DNA of 34,336 nucleotides from an uncultured Anderseniella sp. (GCA_938039915.1 CALHUA010000200.1:1-34336), one strand, 5' to 3'. Positions 1 through 9,574 are shown, counted from the first letter of the stretch. Made by a program: numbers and translations. The notes: a model not told the origin generated them from the letters alone.

Positions 1-1
1 C

Positions 2-712
2 GGCCTGTCGCCCGGCAAGATCTGGATGGAGATGTCGACCACCGACGAGGCGGAAGTCAAACGCCTGGGCGCGAAGGTCAAGGCCAAGGGTGCGGAACCG
101 GTGGACTGCCCTGTATCGGGTGGCTGCCATCGCGCTGATACAGGCAACATTTCGATATTCGCGGGCTGCGAGCGCGACACTTTCGAAAAGATCCTGCCGC
201 TCACCACCGTTCTGGGCCGCCGGGTGCTGCATACCGGTCCGTTGGGGTCGGCTTCCACGCTGAAGGTGATGACCAACTACCTGGCGACGGCAAACCTGCT
301 CACCTGCTGCGAAGCGCTGGTCACCATGAAGGCGGCCGGCATGGACCTGGCAACCACTTATGAAGCGATGAAGATTTCATCGGGCACCTCGTTCGTGCAC
401 GAGACCGAAAGCCAGTTGATTCTGAACGGATCTCGCGATGTGAATTTCACCATCGACCTGGTGTTGAAGGATATCGGCCTGTTCCAGACCATTGCGGAGC
501 GCAACAACGTGCCGCTGGAAATCTCTCCGATGATCATCGACATCATGAAGGACGGTCAGAAGCGCTATGGCGAGCGCGCCAATTCAGACGATATCATCAG
601 GCGTCTGGAAGAGGCGACCGGCCTGTCCGTCCTGGCCGATGGTTTCCCGGATGATCTCATCGACGAAGAGCCTGAGGAAAAGGGCTATGAGGTGGTGCCG
701 CCGGGAAGATAG
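2..712 (+). CDS. NAD(P)-dependent oxidoreductase, 3-hydroxyisobutyrate dehydrogenase-like (5' partial)
   Basis: Reading frame is open to the window edge (GLSPGKIWMEMSTTDEAEV...). PVSGG motif and LKVMTNYL (catalytic Lys region) are typical of the beta-hydroxyacid dehydrogenase family. Confidence 0.85.
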   Translation, partial: GLSPGKIWMEMSTTDEAEVKRLGAKVKAKGAEPVDCPVSGGCHRADTGNISIFAGCERDTFEKILPLTTVLGRRVLHTGPLGSASTLKVMTNYLATANLLTCCEALVTMKAAGMDLATTYEAMKISSGTSFVHETESQLILNGSRDVNFTIDLVLKDIGLFQTIAERNNVPLEISPMIIDIMKDGQKRYGERANSDDIIRRLEEATGLSVLADGFPDDLIDEEPEEKGYEVVPPGR

Positions 713-721
713 AAAGCTCAT

Positions 722-1804
722 ATGGTTAAGCGTTCTTATGTTCCGTTTGACGTATTTGCCATGCGGGTCGACGTGCCGGTTTCAACGGCAGTGCGCGATG
801 GCGACCTGGGCTGGACCTGCGGCCAGTGCCCGCTAACTGACACAGGTGCCGTTTACGCACCCGGAGACCTGCTGGCCCAGGCAGAATTCGTGTGCGCCAT
901 GATCGAAACCGTCATGGCGCGGGCCGGTTTCACGTCATCATCTGTCGGCAAGCTGCATGTCTATTTTGCCGCTAAGACCGAGCGTGAGGCCGCCGGTGCA
1001 CTGGCCTTGATCTCAGCGCGGTTTGACCATGGCCCGCTCATCGTGCTGATCCCGGTGCCGCATTTCTACTATGACGGCATGCTGATCGAGGTCGATGTTT
1101 TCGCTGCCGGTAACCTGCAGGTGCGTGCGCCATGTAGGGCAGATGGCGTCCGGCTGGACCTGGTTGATGCCGGCGATCAGGTCTGGGCCTATGCCAGTGC
1201 CTCGCTGGCCGGTCGCTCGGCATCAGACGCGGCTGGTCTCATTGCCGCAGAACTGAACCGGCAGGGATTGGAGCAGGAGGATTTGCTTGCCGATGTCTGG
1301 ATGGTCGGCGGAGCCGATACCACGCATGTTGCGCGCGCCCTGCAACAGCAGCGGTTCGTGACCAACCCCGATGCGCTGGTCCGGCTGGCAGAACCGGCAA
1401 TGCCGGTCGTCGCAGCCAGTCTGTCATTCAGCAAGCAACCCGTCACTGTCCATTCTGACGTAAACACCGATAACGGCGTGCGTCTGACCCTGAAGACATC
1501 AGGATCGATGATCTGGGGCATGGGCACATGCGCAGACCCGCACCTCGACCTGGTCGGTCAGACATCGGATATCATGCAGGGCCTGGATACCGGTCTGCGG
1601 GCTGCAGGAGCGAGCTTTGCCGACGTGGTCAAGCTGACGGCCCATTACACCGGCGGCGCATCGGAAGAAGAACTGCACGGCAACATGAAAGTGCGCCACG
1701 GCTTCCACGCAAACCCGGGCCCGGCCTCCACCGGCTTGCCGGTCGCGGGCCTGGGTAACGAAAATTGCCGGATTGCAATTGATGTAGTTGCAATTTCGGA
1801 CTAG
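722..1804 (+). CDS. Tandem RidA/YjgF-like domain protein
   Basis: 360 aa ORF, 9 nt after the previous stop. Two RidA-like halves (GWTCGQCPLT...YYDGMLIEVDVFA and DLVGQTSDIMQGLDTGLRAAGASFADVVKLTAHYT...CRIAIDVVAI). Confidence 0.75.
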   Translation: MVKRSYVPFDVFAMRVDVPVSTAVRDGDLGWTCGQCPLTDTGAVYAPGDLLAQAEFVCAMIETVMARAGFTSSSVGKLHVYFAAKTEREAAGALALISARFDHGPLIVLIPVPHFYYDGMLIEVDVFAAGNLQVRAPCRADGVRLDLVDAGDQVWAYASASLAGRSASDAAGLIAAELNRQGLEQEDLLADVWMVGGADTTHVARALQQQRFVTNPDALVRLAEPAMPVVAASLSFSKQPVTVHSDVNTDNGVRLTLKTSGSMIWGMGTCADPHLDLVGQTSDIMQGLDTGLRAAGASFADVVKLTAHYTGGASEEELHGNMKVRHGFHANPGPASTGLPVAGLGNENCRIAIDVVAISD

Positions 1805-1811
1805 CAGCCGC

Positions 1812-2360
1812 TCAGTCCTCGAATATCCCCGTCGGCTTGCCATCGATAGTTTTTGTGTTCTTGCGCTGCCAGTAGTCCTTTACACCGTCACTGCCCATGT
1901 CGTCGTAGTACGGCTCAAGTTCCACTTCACCGCGCGACCTGCGAAATTCCATGACGGGCACGCCGGTGCCGCATGAGGTCTGCACCAGGTCTATATTCAG
2001 GTCGAAAATCTGGCGGCTGCCTCCCAGCTTGGGGAAATCGCCGAGCAACCCGCCCCATTCCGCATCACGCGGATGGTATGTCGTGGCCTGACCATAGACA
2101 CGCAGGATCAGGGGATTGCCCTCGAAAGCGCAGAACATCAGCGTCATGCGGCCTGTGGCGCGCACGTGTGCTGCGGTTTCGTTGCCGCTGCCGCTGAGAT
2201 TGAGCCAGACAATGCGGTTGTCGCCCTCGATCCGCAGCGTATCCATGCCTTTGGGCGATACATTCACCCGCCCGGTCACATCCGCGGTGGCCACGAAGAA
2301 GACGGATTGCTTCTCGATGAAAGCCTTCAGGGTTCCGTTCAGTTTCTTTGCAGTCGGCAT
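1812..2360 (-). CDS. Pyridoxamine 5'-phosphate oxidase family protein
   Basis: 182 aa; FFVATADVTGRVNVSPKGMDTLRIEGDNRIVWLNLSGSGNETAAHVRATGRMTLMFCAF is a typical PNPOx-like FMN-binding split barrel. Confidence 0.85.
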   Translation of the reverse strand: MPTAKKLNGTLKAFIEKQSVFFVATADVTGRVNVSPKGMDTLRIEGDNRIVWLNLSGSGNETAAHVRATGRMTLMFCAFEGNPLILRVYGQATTYHPRDAEWGGLLGDFPKLGGSRQIFDLNIDLVQTSCGTGVPVMEFRRSRGEVELEPYYDDMGSDGVKDYWQRKNTKTIDGKPTGIFED

Positions 2361-2583
2361 GTCTTGATCCTCTTGTTCCTGATATGTGAAAGATCGGCAA
2401 AGTGTTGGTCAAGGGCGTGCAAGGACCCTGCAATAACCGGGTTCCGGTTTTTCGCGAATATCGTATGCTTGGCGAATGAAGATCATCCGGCGAACTCCCT
2501 TGTTTGGTGCGTGTGCGAGTTGACGCATTCAAACTGCCACGCATCACATTCTTGCCGGCAGTGTAGAAAGTGAACCAGCCTCG

Positions 2584-2598
2584 GTACACAAACTGTAC
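2584..2598. promoter_or_regulatory. Candidate HxlR operator
   Basis: GTACA-CAAAC-TGTAC inverted repeat in the divergent PNPOx/HxlR intergenic region. Confidence 0.4.
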
Positions 2599-2660
2599 TG
2601 GCCAGAAATCGGCCATCGGCATAGGCTCTCGGCAGGCTCAATTTCGTGTGGAGCATTGCC

Positions 2661-3380
2661 ATGACGACGAAACCATTTGGTCTTTACTGCCCGACCTCCA
2701 AGGCGTGTGAAGTGCTGCTGCCGCGCTGGACCATCCAGATCCTGGGCGAGCTTTGGGGGGGCTCCACGCGCTTCAACGAAATCAAGAGGGGACTTCCCGG
2801 CATCTCACCTACACTCCTGGCCAGACGCCTGAAGGAAATGCAGGAAAACGGACTGCTGCAACGGATCGAAGATGCGGCCACCGGCAATATCGACTATATC
2901 CGCACCGAAAAGGCTGCGGAACTCGATGACATTCTCAAGGGCCTTGCGTCTTGGGCGCAACGCCACATTACCGCGGAGATCGCCCTGGAGGACCGCGATG
3001 CCGATTTGCTCATGTGGAACATCAGGCGCCAGATTGACGTCGATGCACTGCCGCCCCGGCGAACGGTCATGCGCTTCAACTTTTCTGATGCGACATCGCC
3101 TGCCTCGACCTACTGGGTCATCACCAGGCCGGGTGAAACGGTCGAGTTGTGTGCAAGCGATCCCGGGTTTGACGTCGATCTGTACGTTGAAACACAAGTC
3201 AGGGTATTTACAGGGGCTTATCTCGGCCGCCGGTCATTTGAACGCGATGTCGAAGACGGTCACATCTTCCTGAGCGGTGATCGAAGACTGGTCCAGACAT
3301 TCCGCCGCTGGCTGACATTCTCGATGCATTCCGGCGTCGATGACATTGCGCGCGTGGACCATGACGCCGTCAGCGCCTGA
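2661..3380 (+). CDS. HxlR-family winged-helix transcriptional regulator with C-terminal SCP2-like region
   Basis: MTTKPFGLYCPTSKACEVLLPRWTIQILGELWGGSTRFNEIKRGLPGISPTLLARRLKEMQENGLLQR is a canonical HxlR wHTH. The ORF track starts at 2646; the internal ATG at 2661 is preferred. Confidence 0.85.
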   Translation: MTTKPFGLYCPTSKACEVLLPRWTIQILGELWGGSTRFNEIKRGLPGISPTLLARRLKEMQENGLLQRIEDAATGNIDYIRTEKAAELDDILKGLASWAQRHITAEIALEDRDADLLMWNIRRQIDVDALPPRRTVMRFNFSDATSPASTYWVITRPGETVELCASDPGFDVDLYVETQVRVFTGAYLGRRSFERDVEDGHIFLSGDRRLVQTFRRWLTFSMHSGVDDIARVDHDAVSA

Positions 3381-3416
3381 TCCGCTGCTCCTCACGGCCA
3401 GGTAAATGCATCCACA

Positions 3417-3453
3417 CAAACAAAAACCCCGGCATTCAGAAATGAACACCGGG
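3417..3453 (-). terminator. Minus-strand terminator-like hairpin
   Basis: CCCGG-ca-TTCA-gaaa-TGAA-ca-CCGGG (3428-3453). On the minus strand the stem is followed by TTTTTGTTTG; there is no U-tract on the plus strand. Confidence 0.5.
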
Positions 3454-3599
3454 TCCGGCCCAGTTGCCTTAAATTACCCAGCCTATATTCAGTAAAACTG
3501 GAATGTAATTAAGGTTTGTCGGTATCTTTCAGTATTCAAATAAGGTCTTGGTAGTATCTATGTGTTATCCACAATCTCAAATCCCGGAGGTTGTGACCC

Positions 3600-5234
3600 G
3601 TGACTGATACCAATCACCTGCGCGCAATGGTTGATGAGCTGAGTAGTTCATTCGATCAGACGTCATCAGATCAGACAAGTGAAGATGCTCAGGTTGACAG
3701 TCTGATGTCTGACCGGTCGGCGCTTAAACGGTTGCTGTCGGAATATCACATTCTTCTTGAGGCCCTGGATAAAAGTCCGATGGCCTACTGCGTTTACGAT
3801 GAACAAGACCGGCTCATTGCCGCAAACCCGGCCTACGAACGCCTGCACCCCGGCCTGGCTGAACTGCGTCTTCACGCCAAAGACAAGAGAATTGACCTGT
3901 TTTACGCGGATCTGGTGCGCAGAGAGCTTGCCGGCAAGGTATCTGCCGGGGAACTCGAGGCGGCGGTCTCGGAGCGGGTCAAGGCGCAAAAATATGCTGA
4001 CGGAGCAGCCGTGGAGCGTAGTTATCAGGGCAACGGGAACTTCCGGGTGATGAAGTACCGCCTGTCATCTGGCGGCAGCGCCGGCATTGCGCTGGATATC
4101 ACCGAGCTCAAGCAGCGTGAAACCGAGCTGGACAGGGCCAGGAATGTTGCTGAAGAAGCGACAGAACGGGCAGAAGCATCGCTTGAGGCTGAACGGTCGC
4201 GCAAACTGCAGGCCCGGCAATTGTCTGAACTGGGCGAATGGCTGCAAAGCTGCAAGACCGTGCAGGAATTGTTTGTCGTCGTTGACCGGCTGATGCCGCA
4301 AATGTTCCCCTCAAGCGAAGGTGAACTGTATATCTATTCGAATTCCCGGGATGTCCTCGACGGTGCCTGCCAGTGGAACCGTGACGACCTGCTTCACAAG
4401 CATATCCAGCCGGATGACTGCTGGGCGCTGCGGCGCGGACGCATGATGCGTTATGGTGAGGGCCTGTCCAACATCCCATGCAGCCATGCAGCCAAGGCCG
4501 GACCAGATGGCGAGCAGGTGCCGCCTTATGTCTGCATTCCGATCCTGGCCCATGGCGATACGGTTGGTCTGCTGCATATCAGGTTTCCGGCGGTGAACAG
4601 TTCGGAAGAAAACTGCCTGGATGAAACCGTGCTGGCATTCGCGCTGCAATGCGCTGAGCAGATCAGCCTGGCTGTTGCCAATGCAAAACTGCGTGACGAA
4701 CTGGAACAGCAATCGATCCGCGATCCGCTGACCGGGTTGTACAATCGTCGCCATTTCATGAATCAGATGCATCACACCATGAAAAAATCCGGCTCGGACA
4801 AGAAGTCTGTCGGATTGATCGCGCTGGACGCCGACAACTTCAAGACATTCAATGATGTGCACGGCCACAATGCGGGCGATGTAGTGTTGTGCGCCATTTC
4901 GGAAGCGCTGTTGGAGGCCGTCAGGCCGACAGACACGGTGGCGCGCTTTGGCGGTGAGGAATTTGCCGTCCTGCTGTCTGACACCGGAACCGATGCCGCA
5001 GAAGACCGGGCCGAGGCAATCCGGGCCGCCATTGCAGGCCTTTCTATCCGTTATGGAGAAGGTGTGCTGCCCCGCGTAACAGTGTCATGCGGTGTCGCGG
5101 GAACGTCCGAATTCGGATATGTCCCGCAGGAGCTGCTGCGGGCAGCTGATGTTGCCCTTTACCGGGCCAAGGATACGGGCCGCAACCGTGTGTGCCGCGC
5201 TGAACCCTCCGACATAGCTGAGCGATCGGCCTGA
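3600..5234 (+). CDS. Diguanylate cyclase: PAS-like, GAF-like and GGDEF domains
   Basis: GTG start after GGAGG. C-terminal DPLTGLYNRRHF...ARFGGEEFAVLLSD with intact GGEEF. RPTD five residues upstream fits the RxxD inhibitory I-site. Confidence 0.9.
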   Translation: MTDTNHLRAMVDELSSSFDQTSSDQTSEDAQVDSLMSDRSALKRLLSEYHILLEALDKSPMAYCVYDEQDRLIAANPAYERLHPGLAELRLHAKDKRIDLFYADLVRRELAGKVSAGELEAAVSERVKAQKYADGAAVERSYQGNGNFRVMKYRLSSGGSAGIALDITELKQRETELDRARNVAEEATERAEASLEAERSRKLQARQLSELGEWLQSCKTVQELFVVVDRLMPQMFPSSEGELYIYSNSRDVLDGACQWNRDDLLHKHIQPDDCWALRRGRMMRYGEGLSNIPCSHAAKAGPDGEQVPPYVCIPILAHGDTVGLLHIRFPAVNSSEENCLDETVLAFALQCAEQISLAVANAKLRDELEQQSIRDPLTGLYNRRHFMNQMHHTMKKSGSDKKSVGLIALDADNFKTFNDVHGHNAGDVVLCAISEALLEAVRPTDTVARFGGEEFAVLLSDTGTDAAEDRAEAIRAAIAGLSIRYGEGVLPRVTVSCGVAGTSEFGYVPQELLRAADVALYRAKDTGRNRVCRAEPSDIAERSA

Positions 5235-5313
5235 TCTGGTCTGGCAGATTACTTGACGCCGACACGGCAACATCAATTGTGCAGCATGAAATCCAACATC
5301 GGGCCTGCCGCTT

Positions 5314-6270
5314 TTAGCAGACGTCCTTGTTGAGTTGTTCGGCGGAGGTGGCCAGCGGTGTTGTGATCACACAATTGGACCGTCCAAGGCTCTGGACCTG
5401 AGCCTGAGCCTGTTGGTTCAGACCGATTTCAGGTGCCAGCAACGGGCCGACGACGATAAGGGCGCCGAGAGCTACTGCCATCCCCATGCACAACCATGCA
5501 AGTGGCCGGTTACGGCTCGACTTGAGAGTGGTGCGTTGTTGCCCTGGATAAAACCGGTGAGCCGCACCGCGCTGAACGCGGGTGCGTCGGGATGATCTGT
5601 TGGCGGCTTTTACCGGTGCCGCTGACGATTGCAGGTATCGCGATTCGTAGCGCCACAGTATTTCGGACCTGCTGCGTTTCGATACAAGCCGCCTGCCCTT
5701 TATTTCCGCCTGCAGCATCCGAACGGCATGCCGTCTGTGATTGGCAGCCAGTCGTTTGGCCAGTGTCTGCAGATTCCGGTGGTAGGAGAAGTGCCTTCTG
5801 TAGAACTGCCGTTCCAGCTTCGCTCCAACGCGCTTGAAGCGAGCAGGATTCGGCGCCCCCAGGATGATCAGCTTGTATTGCCTTCCAAGCTTGTGGGACA
5901 GAAAGCAGAATTTCGCATAGCGCTGGCTGAGCTCCGGATGCTGACGAACCAGATGATCCCATCTGTCGTCCAGCTTCAGGTATACTCTCGGGCGTATATG
6001 GGGTTCTGCCTGCGTTGCCTGTTGTTGCTGCTGCATCTGGGCCTGCGCACGCAGGTCCATATATTGCTTGAGCTTGTCCTCGTCGCGAAGGACTTCATAG
6101 GCTTCTTGTATTTCCTGAAATCTCTTCTCGGCTTCGGTGTCTTCGCCTGTGTGGAGGTCAGGGTGAAACTTTTTCGCCAGCGCCCGATGGGCCGCCTTGA
6201 CCACCTCCGGATGTGCCTCGGAAGACAATCCCAGTATCGCGAAGTAGTCCTTGTTCGGATCACACTGCAT
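5314..6270 (-). CDS. J-domain (DnaJ-like) protein with C-terminal transmembrane segment
   Basis: DYFAILGLSSEAHPEVVKAAHRALAKKFHPDLHTG...RFQEIQEAYEVLRDEDKLKQYM has an intact HPD. Hydrophobic LAWLCMGMAVALGALIVVGPLL near the C-terminus. The start could be 6303 (ORF track) or the Met at 6270. Confidence 0.85.
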   Translation of the reverse strand: MQCDPNKDYFAILGLSSEAHPEVVKAAHRALAKKFHPDLHTGEDTEAEKRFQEIQEAYEVLRDEDKLKQYMDLRAQAQMQQQQQATQAEPHIRPRVYLKLDDRWDHLVRQHPELSQRYAKFCFLSHKLGRQYKLIILGAPNPARFKRVGAKLERQFYRRHFSYHRNLQTLAKRLAANHRRHAVRMLQAEIKGRRLVSKRSRSEILWRYESRYLQSSAAPVKAANRSSRRTRVQRGAAHRFYPGQQRTTLKSSRNRPLAWLCMGMAVALGALIVVGPLLAPEIGLNQQAQAQVQSLGRSNCVITTPLATSAEQLNKDVC

Positions 6271-6696
6271 CTTTACACAACCCACAACCACCTCACTCGT
6301 CACTCGTGTACTTTACACGTGCGCGAGAAAGAACCTTCAGGAGCCATCCCTTGATAGTGGAAGCCGCATCACGCCTCCCCCCTTAGCTTCAGTCAAGATG
6401 AATATATTGACCACAATGTGGCTTTGTCCACTGCGCTGGCAATCTTGTCTTGACATCCGACCAACTGCCGGTTGCAGGAACAGGGGCTTCCGATCCATCC
6501 ATGACATGTCTCGAGTAGCAGGCCGACAACAATCGCACCTTAAATCACGGGTCTCGTCAGTCGAACTGCATCGGTTGGGGTTGCCGGGTCGTCCATCGGC
6601 CTGCAGCTGTTGAGCAGCTGCGAAATGCCGGTTGCGGGCATTCAATCGAATACGCTCAATGGCCGTTCATTGCCCAATCAGCATGTTGTGCGCTGG

Positions 6697-7221
6697 TTAC
6701 CGGTTGATATCTGTCCGGGCTCTCTCGGGAACGTCACCCAGGTTGACAATATCGTACGCTCGAGCCAATTCCTCCATCTTGAGCGGGTCATTGAGCTGTT
6801 GTTCGTCCAATTTGCCAAGTTCCGCAAGGTACAGATCAAAGCCTGCCGGCTGGAAGATCATCAGCATTCGCGCACAAACACTCGCCTTGTTCACCACACA
6901 CGCGTGCGGCACCCCGGGCGGGATATGAAGGCAACTGCCGGGCGCAGCGGTTATCCAGTCTCCGTCTACATGGAAGTCCAGATTACCCTCCAAAATGTAA
7001 AACGTCTCCGCATGATGGTCATGGCGGTGAAGACCAAGCGCAAACGTGGATTTCAGATTGTCTTCCATCAAGGTGAAGTGACCGTCAGTGTCGTGGGCGG
7101 AAACTTTCACATATGTGTGATCGGCTGACCATTCGTAGTCGGTTCCGCCCAGCGGTTTCACAAAGGAGTAGCGTTTTGACATTTTGAGATGTCCTCGGTC
7201 TGGAGAATGGCGGCCGGGCAC
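6697..7221 (-). CDS. Cupin-domain protein
   Basis: LHRHDHHAETFYILEGNLDFHVDGDWITAAPGSCLHIPPGVPHA is cupin motif 1/2. The true start may be the internal Met in MSKRYSFVKP. Confidence 0.85.
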   Translation of the reverse strand: MPGRHSPDRGHLKMSKRYSFVKPLGGTDYEWSADHTYVKVSAHDTDGHFTLMEDNLKSTFALGLHRHDHHAETFYILEGNLDFHVDGDWITAAPGSCLHIPPGVPHACVVNKASVCARMLMIFQPAGFDLYLAELGKLDEQQLNDPLKMEELARAYDIVNLGDVPERARTDINR

Positions 7222-7247
7222 AGCGTTGCCCGGCCGGCACGTGAGGT

Positions 7248-7727
7248 TTACTTGGCGCTCAACTGGCGCAATGCACCGGCCCAGTCCTCGACATGATATG
7301 TTTTAACGATCTTACCGTCTTCGATTGTGTGGATATCAATCGTCAGGATGTCGAAGCTCTTGCCTTTGCCATCCACGCCGAACAATGGACCGGCTGGAGT
7401 TCCCGTGGCCCGGCTGCGCACCACGACGCGATCGCCTGCCTGGATCATTTCCTCCACGGCCCAGGTCAGGTCGGGTATCAGTTTGCCGAACCCGCCGACC
7501 TGGCCAATGAAAGCATCGCGCGTTTTGATTTTTCCTGAATAATCACCAATGCTGCCCCAGCCTGCCGTCGTTGCTGATCTGAAGGCGTCAGCGTGTGCAT
7601 CGGATGCAGGATTGCTCAGATAGTCATAAAACGTCTGAACGAGTGGTTTGTCGTCTGCCATTACAGCGTTTGTCATGGGGCTGAGCAGCAGTGCAAGGGC
7701 AGCAATTATTACTCTGAATTTAGTCAT
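7248..7727 (-). CDS. Secreted SnoaL/NTF2-like (ester cyclase family) protein
   Basis: N-terminal signal-like sequence (MTKFRVIIAALALLLSPMTNAVMA), then FYDYLSNPASDAHADAFRS...GDRVVVRSRATGTPAGPLFGVDGKGKSFDILTIDIHTIEDGKIVKTYHVEDW. Confidence 0.8.
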   Translation of the reverse strand: MTKFRVIIAALALLLSPMTNAVMADDKPLVQTFYDYLSNPASDAHADAFRSATTAGWGSIGDYSGKIKTRDAFIGQVGGFGKLIPDLTWAVEEMIQAGDRVVVRSRATGTPAGPLFGVDGKGKSFDILTIDIHTIEDGKIVKTYHVEDWAGALRQLSAK

Positions 7728-7805
7728 TGTGTTCTCCTGGTTTCCCGGAACTACCGGTCAATTTTTTTGACGCGGCTTCCTTCCTCCAGAGCATGGACGA
7801 ATGTG

Positions 7806-7827
7806 TATTCAATGATAATATAGAATA
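7806..7827. promoter_or_regulatory. Candidate LysR operator between LysR and the cupin/SnoaL pair
   Basis: TATTC-N12-GAATA in the AT-rich divergent intergenic region. Confidence 0.35.
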
Positions 7828-7855
7828 ATAAAATTACACTGTTCGGAATTTTGAC

Positions 7856-8731
7856 ATGATAAACCAACTTCGCCAGATGGCGATTTTCGTCAGGACAATC
7901 GATCACGGCTCGTTCCGGGCCGCCGCAAGAGCCATGAATCTGTCGCCGTCCGTGGTCAGCCATCAGGTATCGGAATTGGAGAAGGGCCTTGGTACAGCCC
8001 TGATCTACCGATCAACGCGCACCTTGTCTTTGACCCGCGACGGCGAACGTTTGCTGTTATCTGCACGTGCCATGATTGACGCGGCAGAAACCGGCCTTCG
8101 GTCTGTGTCTGATCAAACCCGCGAACCGTCCGGAGAACTGCGCATTACAATGCCCGCGGTCCTGGCGCATTCACGGCTGGTTGAGCAAATCGCCGGTTTC
8201 TTGCTGGCCAACAGAAAAGTTCAGATAGCAATCGATTTTTCAGATACCCGCAAGAGTTTGATCGGGGATGGCTTTGACCTGGCGATACGAATGGGCTGGC
8301 TTGAGGACAGTGCACTGGTTGCCCGCAAACTGGGCAGCGTAGATCGTCGCCTTGTTGCCGCCAAATCCTATCTGATCTCGCGGCCACACCCAACGTCACC
8401 GGAAGATTTGGCTGAGTGGGACTGGCTCGAGCTTTCTCCGGTCAGAGCCACCAGGACGAAGTTTGAAAAAGCCGGGCACACCGCCATTACCCTGAAGCCG
8501 GCTTCCCGCATCGCCGTGAACGATGCGCATGCCCTTTATCAGTTTGCCCGCGCAGGAACCGGACTGGCGTTTGTCCCGGATTTTCTTGCCGAGCGCGACA
8601 TCAGGGACGGGCTGATGGAGTATGTCCTGCCTGACTGGCATGTAGAAGATATCGGTATTTATGCCGTCTGGCCCCAGAACGCGCCGAGACTGGGTCTGAC
8701 CAGGTACCTTGTTGATCATCTTGCAGGTTGA
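7856..8731 (+). CDS. LysR-family transcriptional regulator
   Basis: N-terminal HTH QLRQMAIFVRTIDHGSFRAAARAMNLSPSVVSHQVSELEKGLGTALIYRSTRTLSLTRDG plus substrate-binding domain. Divergent from the cupin/SnoaL pair. Confidence 0.92.
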   Translation: MINQLRQMAIFVRTIDHGSFRAAARAMNLSPSVVSHQVSELEKGLGTALIYRSTRTLSLTRDGERLLLSARAMIDAAETGLRSVSDQTREPSGELRITMPAVLAHSRLVEQIAGFLLANRKVQIAIDFSDTRKSLIGDGFDLAIRMGWLEDSALVARKLGSVDRRLVAAKSYLISRPHPTSPEDLAEWDWLELSPVRATRTKFEKAGHTAITLKPASRIAVNDAHALYQFARAGTGLAFVPDFLAERDIRDGLMEYVLPDWHVEDIGIYAVWPQNAPRLGLTRYLVDHLAG

Positions 8732-8906
8732 GACGACAAGGACCGCCACGTTTCATCCTGCCCGGATAGCCGGGTCCACATGATCGCGCAGGGCAATCCG
8801 GCCTTGATCCCCGGTTATCTGCCGGCTGCCTCGAATTGGTCATCTCCAGTTCCACGCAAGCTTCATGAAGTCCTGTTTGCTGGTTGCTTGAGGAGCATCC
8901 CAGCTG

Positions 8907-9485
8907 ATGACAAAACCAGACACGAAGCCTATGAAATCTGTTCAGGTTTCTCCGCCTGAGACTCAGTCCTTTGTCAATTCCGAACCTGACAGCCTGCTTG
9001 CTCGCATGCGGGCGCTGACGGATCGTATCAACCCGCGCAGTCCGCCAGCCCTGGTGCCGTCAGAGCCGCAGGATGATACAGCAACCGCAGTTCCGCAGCA
9101 GCCGCATCCGGTGCCGCCGGCCAGCGCTGACACTGGACAGGTCAACCAGCCCGAAGACCAATCGGGTCCGGCTATTGGTCTCGCGTTCGATCAAAAAAGA
9201 GAAACCTTGCGAAACCGGTGTCTGCGGAGTGCCAAGGTTGTCTTCCATAACCGCCGGTATCAGGTGAATTGCCAGATTCGCGATGAGTCGAACTCGGGAA
9301 TGAAACTGAGACTATTGGGTGATGTCGCAGTGCCTGACAGATTTGAACTGCTGATCGAATCCAAAGAGGAATTGCTGCCTGTGGTGGTTCGCTGGCGTTC
9401 CGACCTTGAGATTGGAGTGCAGGTCGCAGGCGAACCAACTCCTCTGCCGCCGCGATTGATAATGGACACCAGCCGCCGGATCTGA
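8907..9485 (+). CDS. PilZ-domain protein
   Basis: RETLRNRCLRSAKVVFHNRRYQVNCQIRDESNSGMKLRL fits PilZ RxxxR and DxSxxG motifs. Long Pro-rich N-terminus. Confidence 0.75.
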   Translation: MTKPDTKPMKSVQVSPPETQSFVNSEPDSLLARMRALTDRINPRSPPALVPSEPQDDTATAVPQQPHPVPPASADTGQVNQPEDQSGPAIGLAFDQKRETLRNRCLRSAKVVFHNRRYQVNCQIRDESNSGMKLRLLGDVAVPDRFELLIESKEELLPVVVRWRSDLEIGVQVAGEPTPLPPRLIMDTSRRI

Positions 9486-9498
9486 GCCTGGATCAGGG

Positions 9499-9520
9499 CA
9501 TGGGTTCATTTGAACCCATG
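9499..9520. repeat. Palindromic repeat copy 1
   Basis: CATGGGTTCA-TT-TGAACCCATG, 14 nt after the PilZ stop, between convergent genes; followed by TTGCTCT. Confidence 0.75.
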
Positions 9521-9574
9521 TTGCTCTGCAGCCTTTCCCCTTTAACTAGAACCGTCTGATGGCACTAAATCAGT

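Noticed and set aside
6603-6642. Two small hairpins (GCAGCTG-TTGAG-CAGCTGC and AATGCC-N7-GGCATT) downstream of the cupin gene
   Set aside because: Short stems without a U-tract; could be weak terminators but not distinctive enough.
6337-6645. 102-aa minus-strand ORF between the J-domain and cupin genes
   Set aside because: No recognisable domain and biased Arg/Cys composition; treated as non-coding.
8761-8774. CCCGG-ATAG-CCGGG hairpin after the LysR gene
   Set aside because: Only 5 bp and no T-tract.
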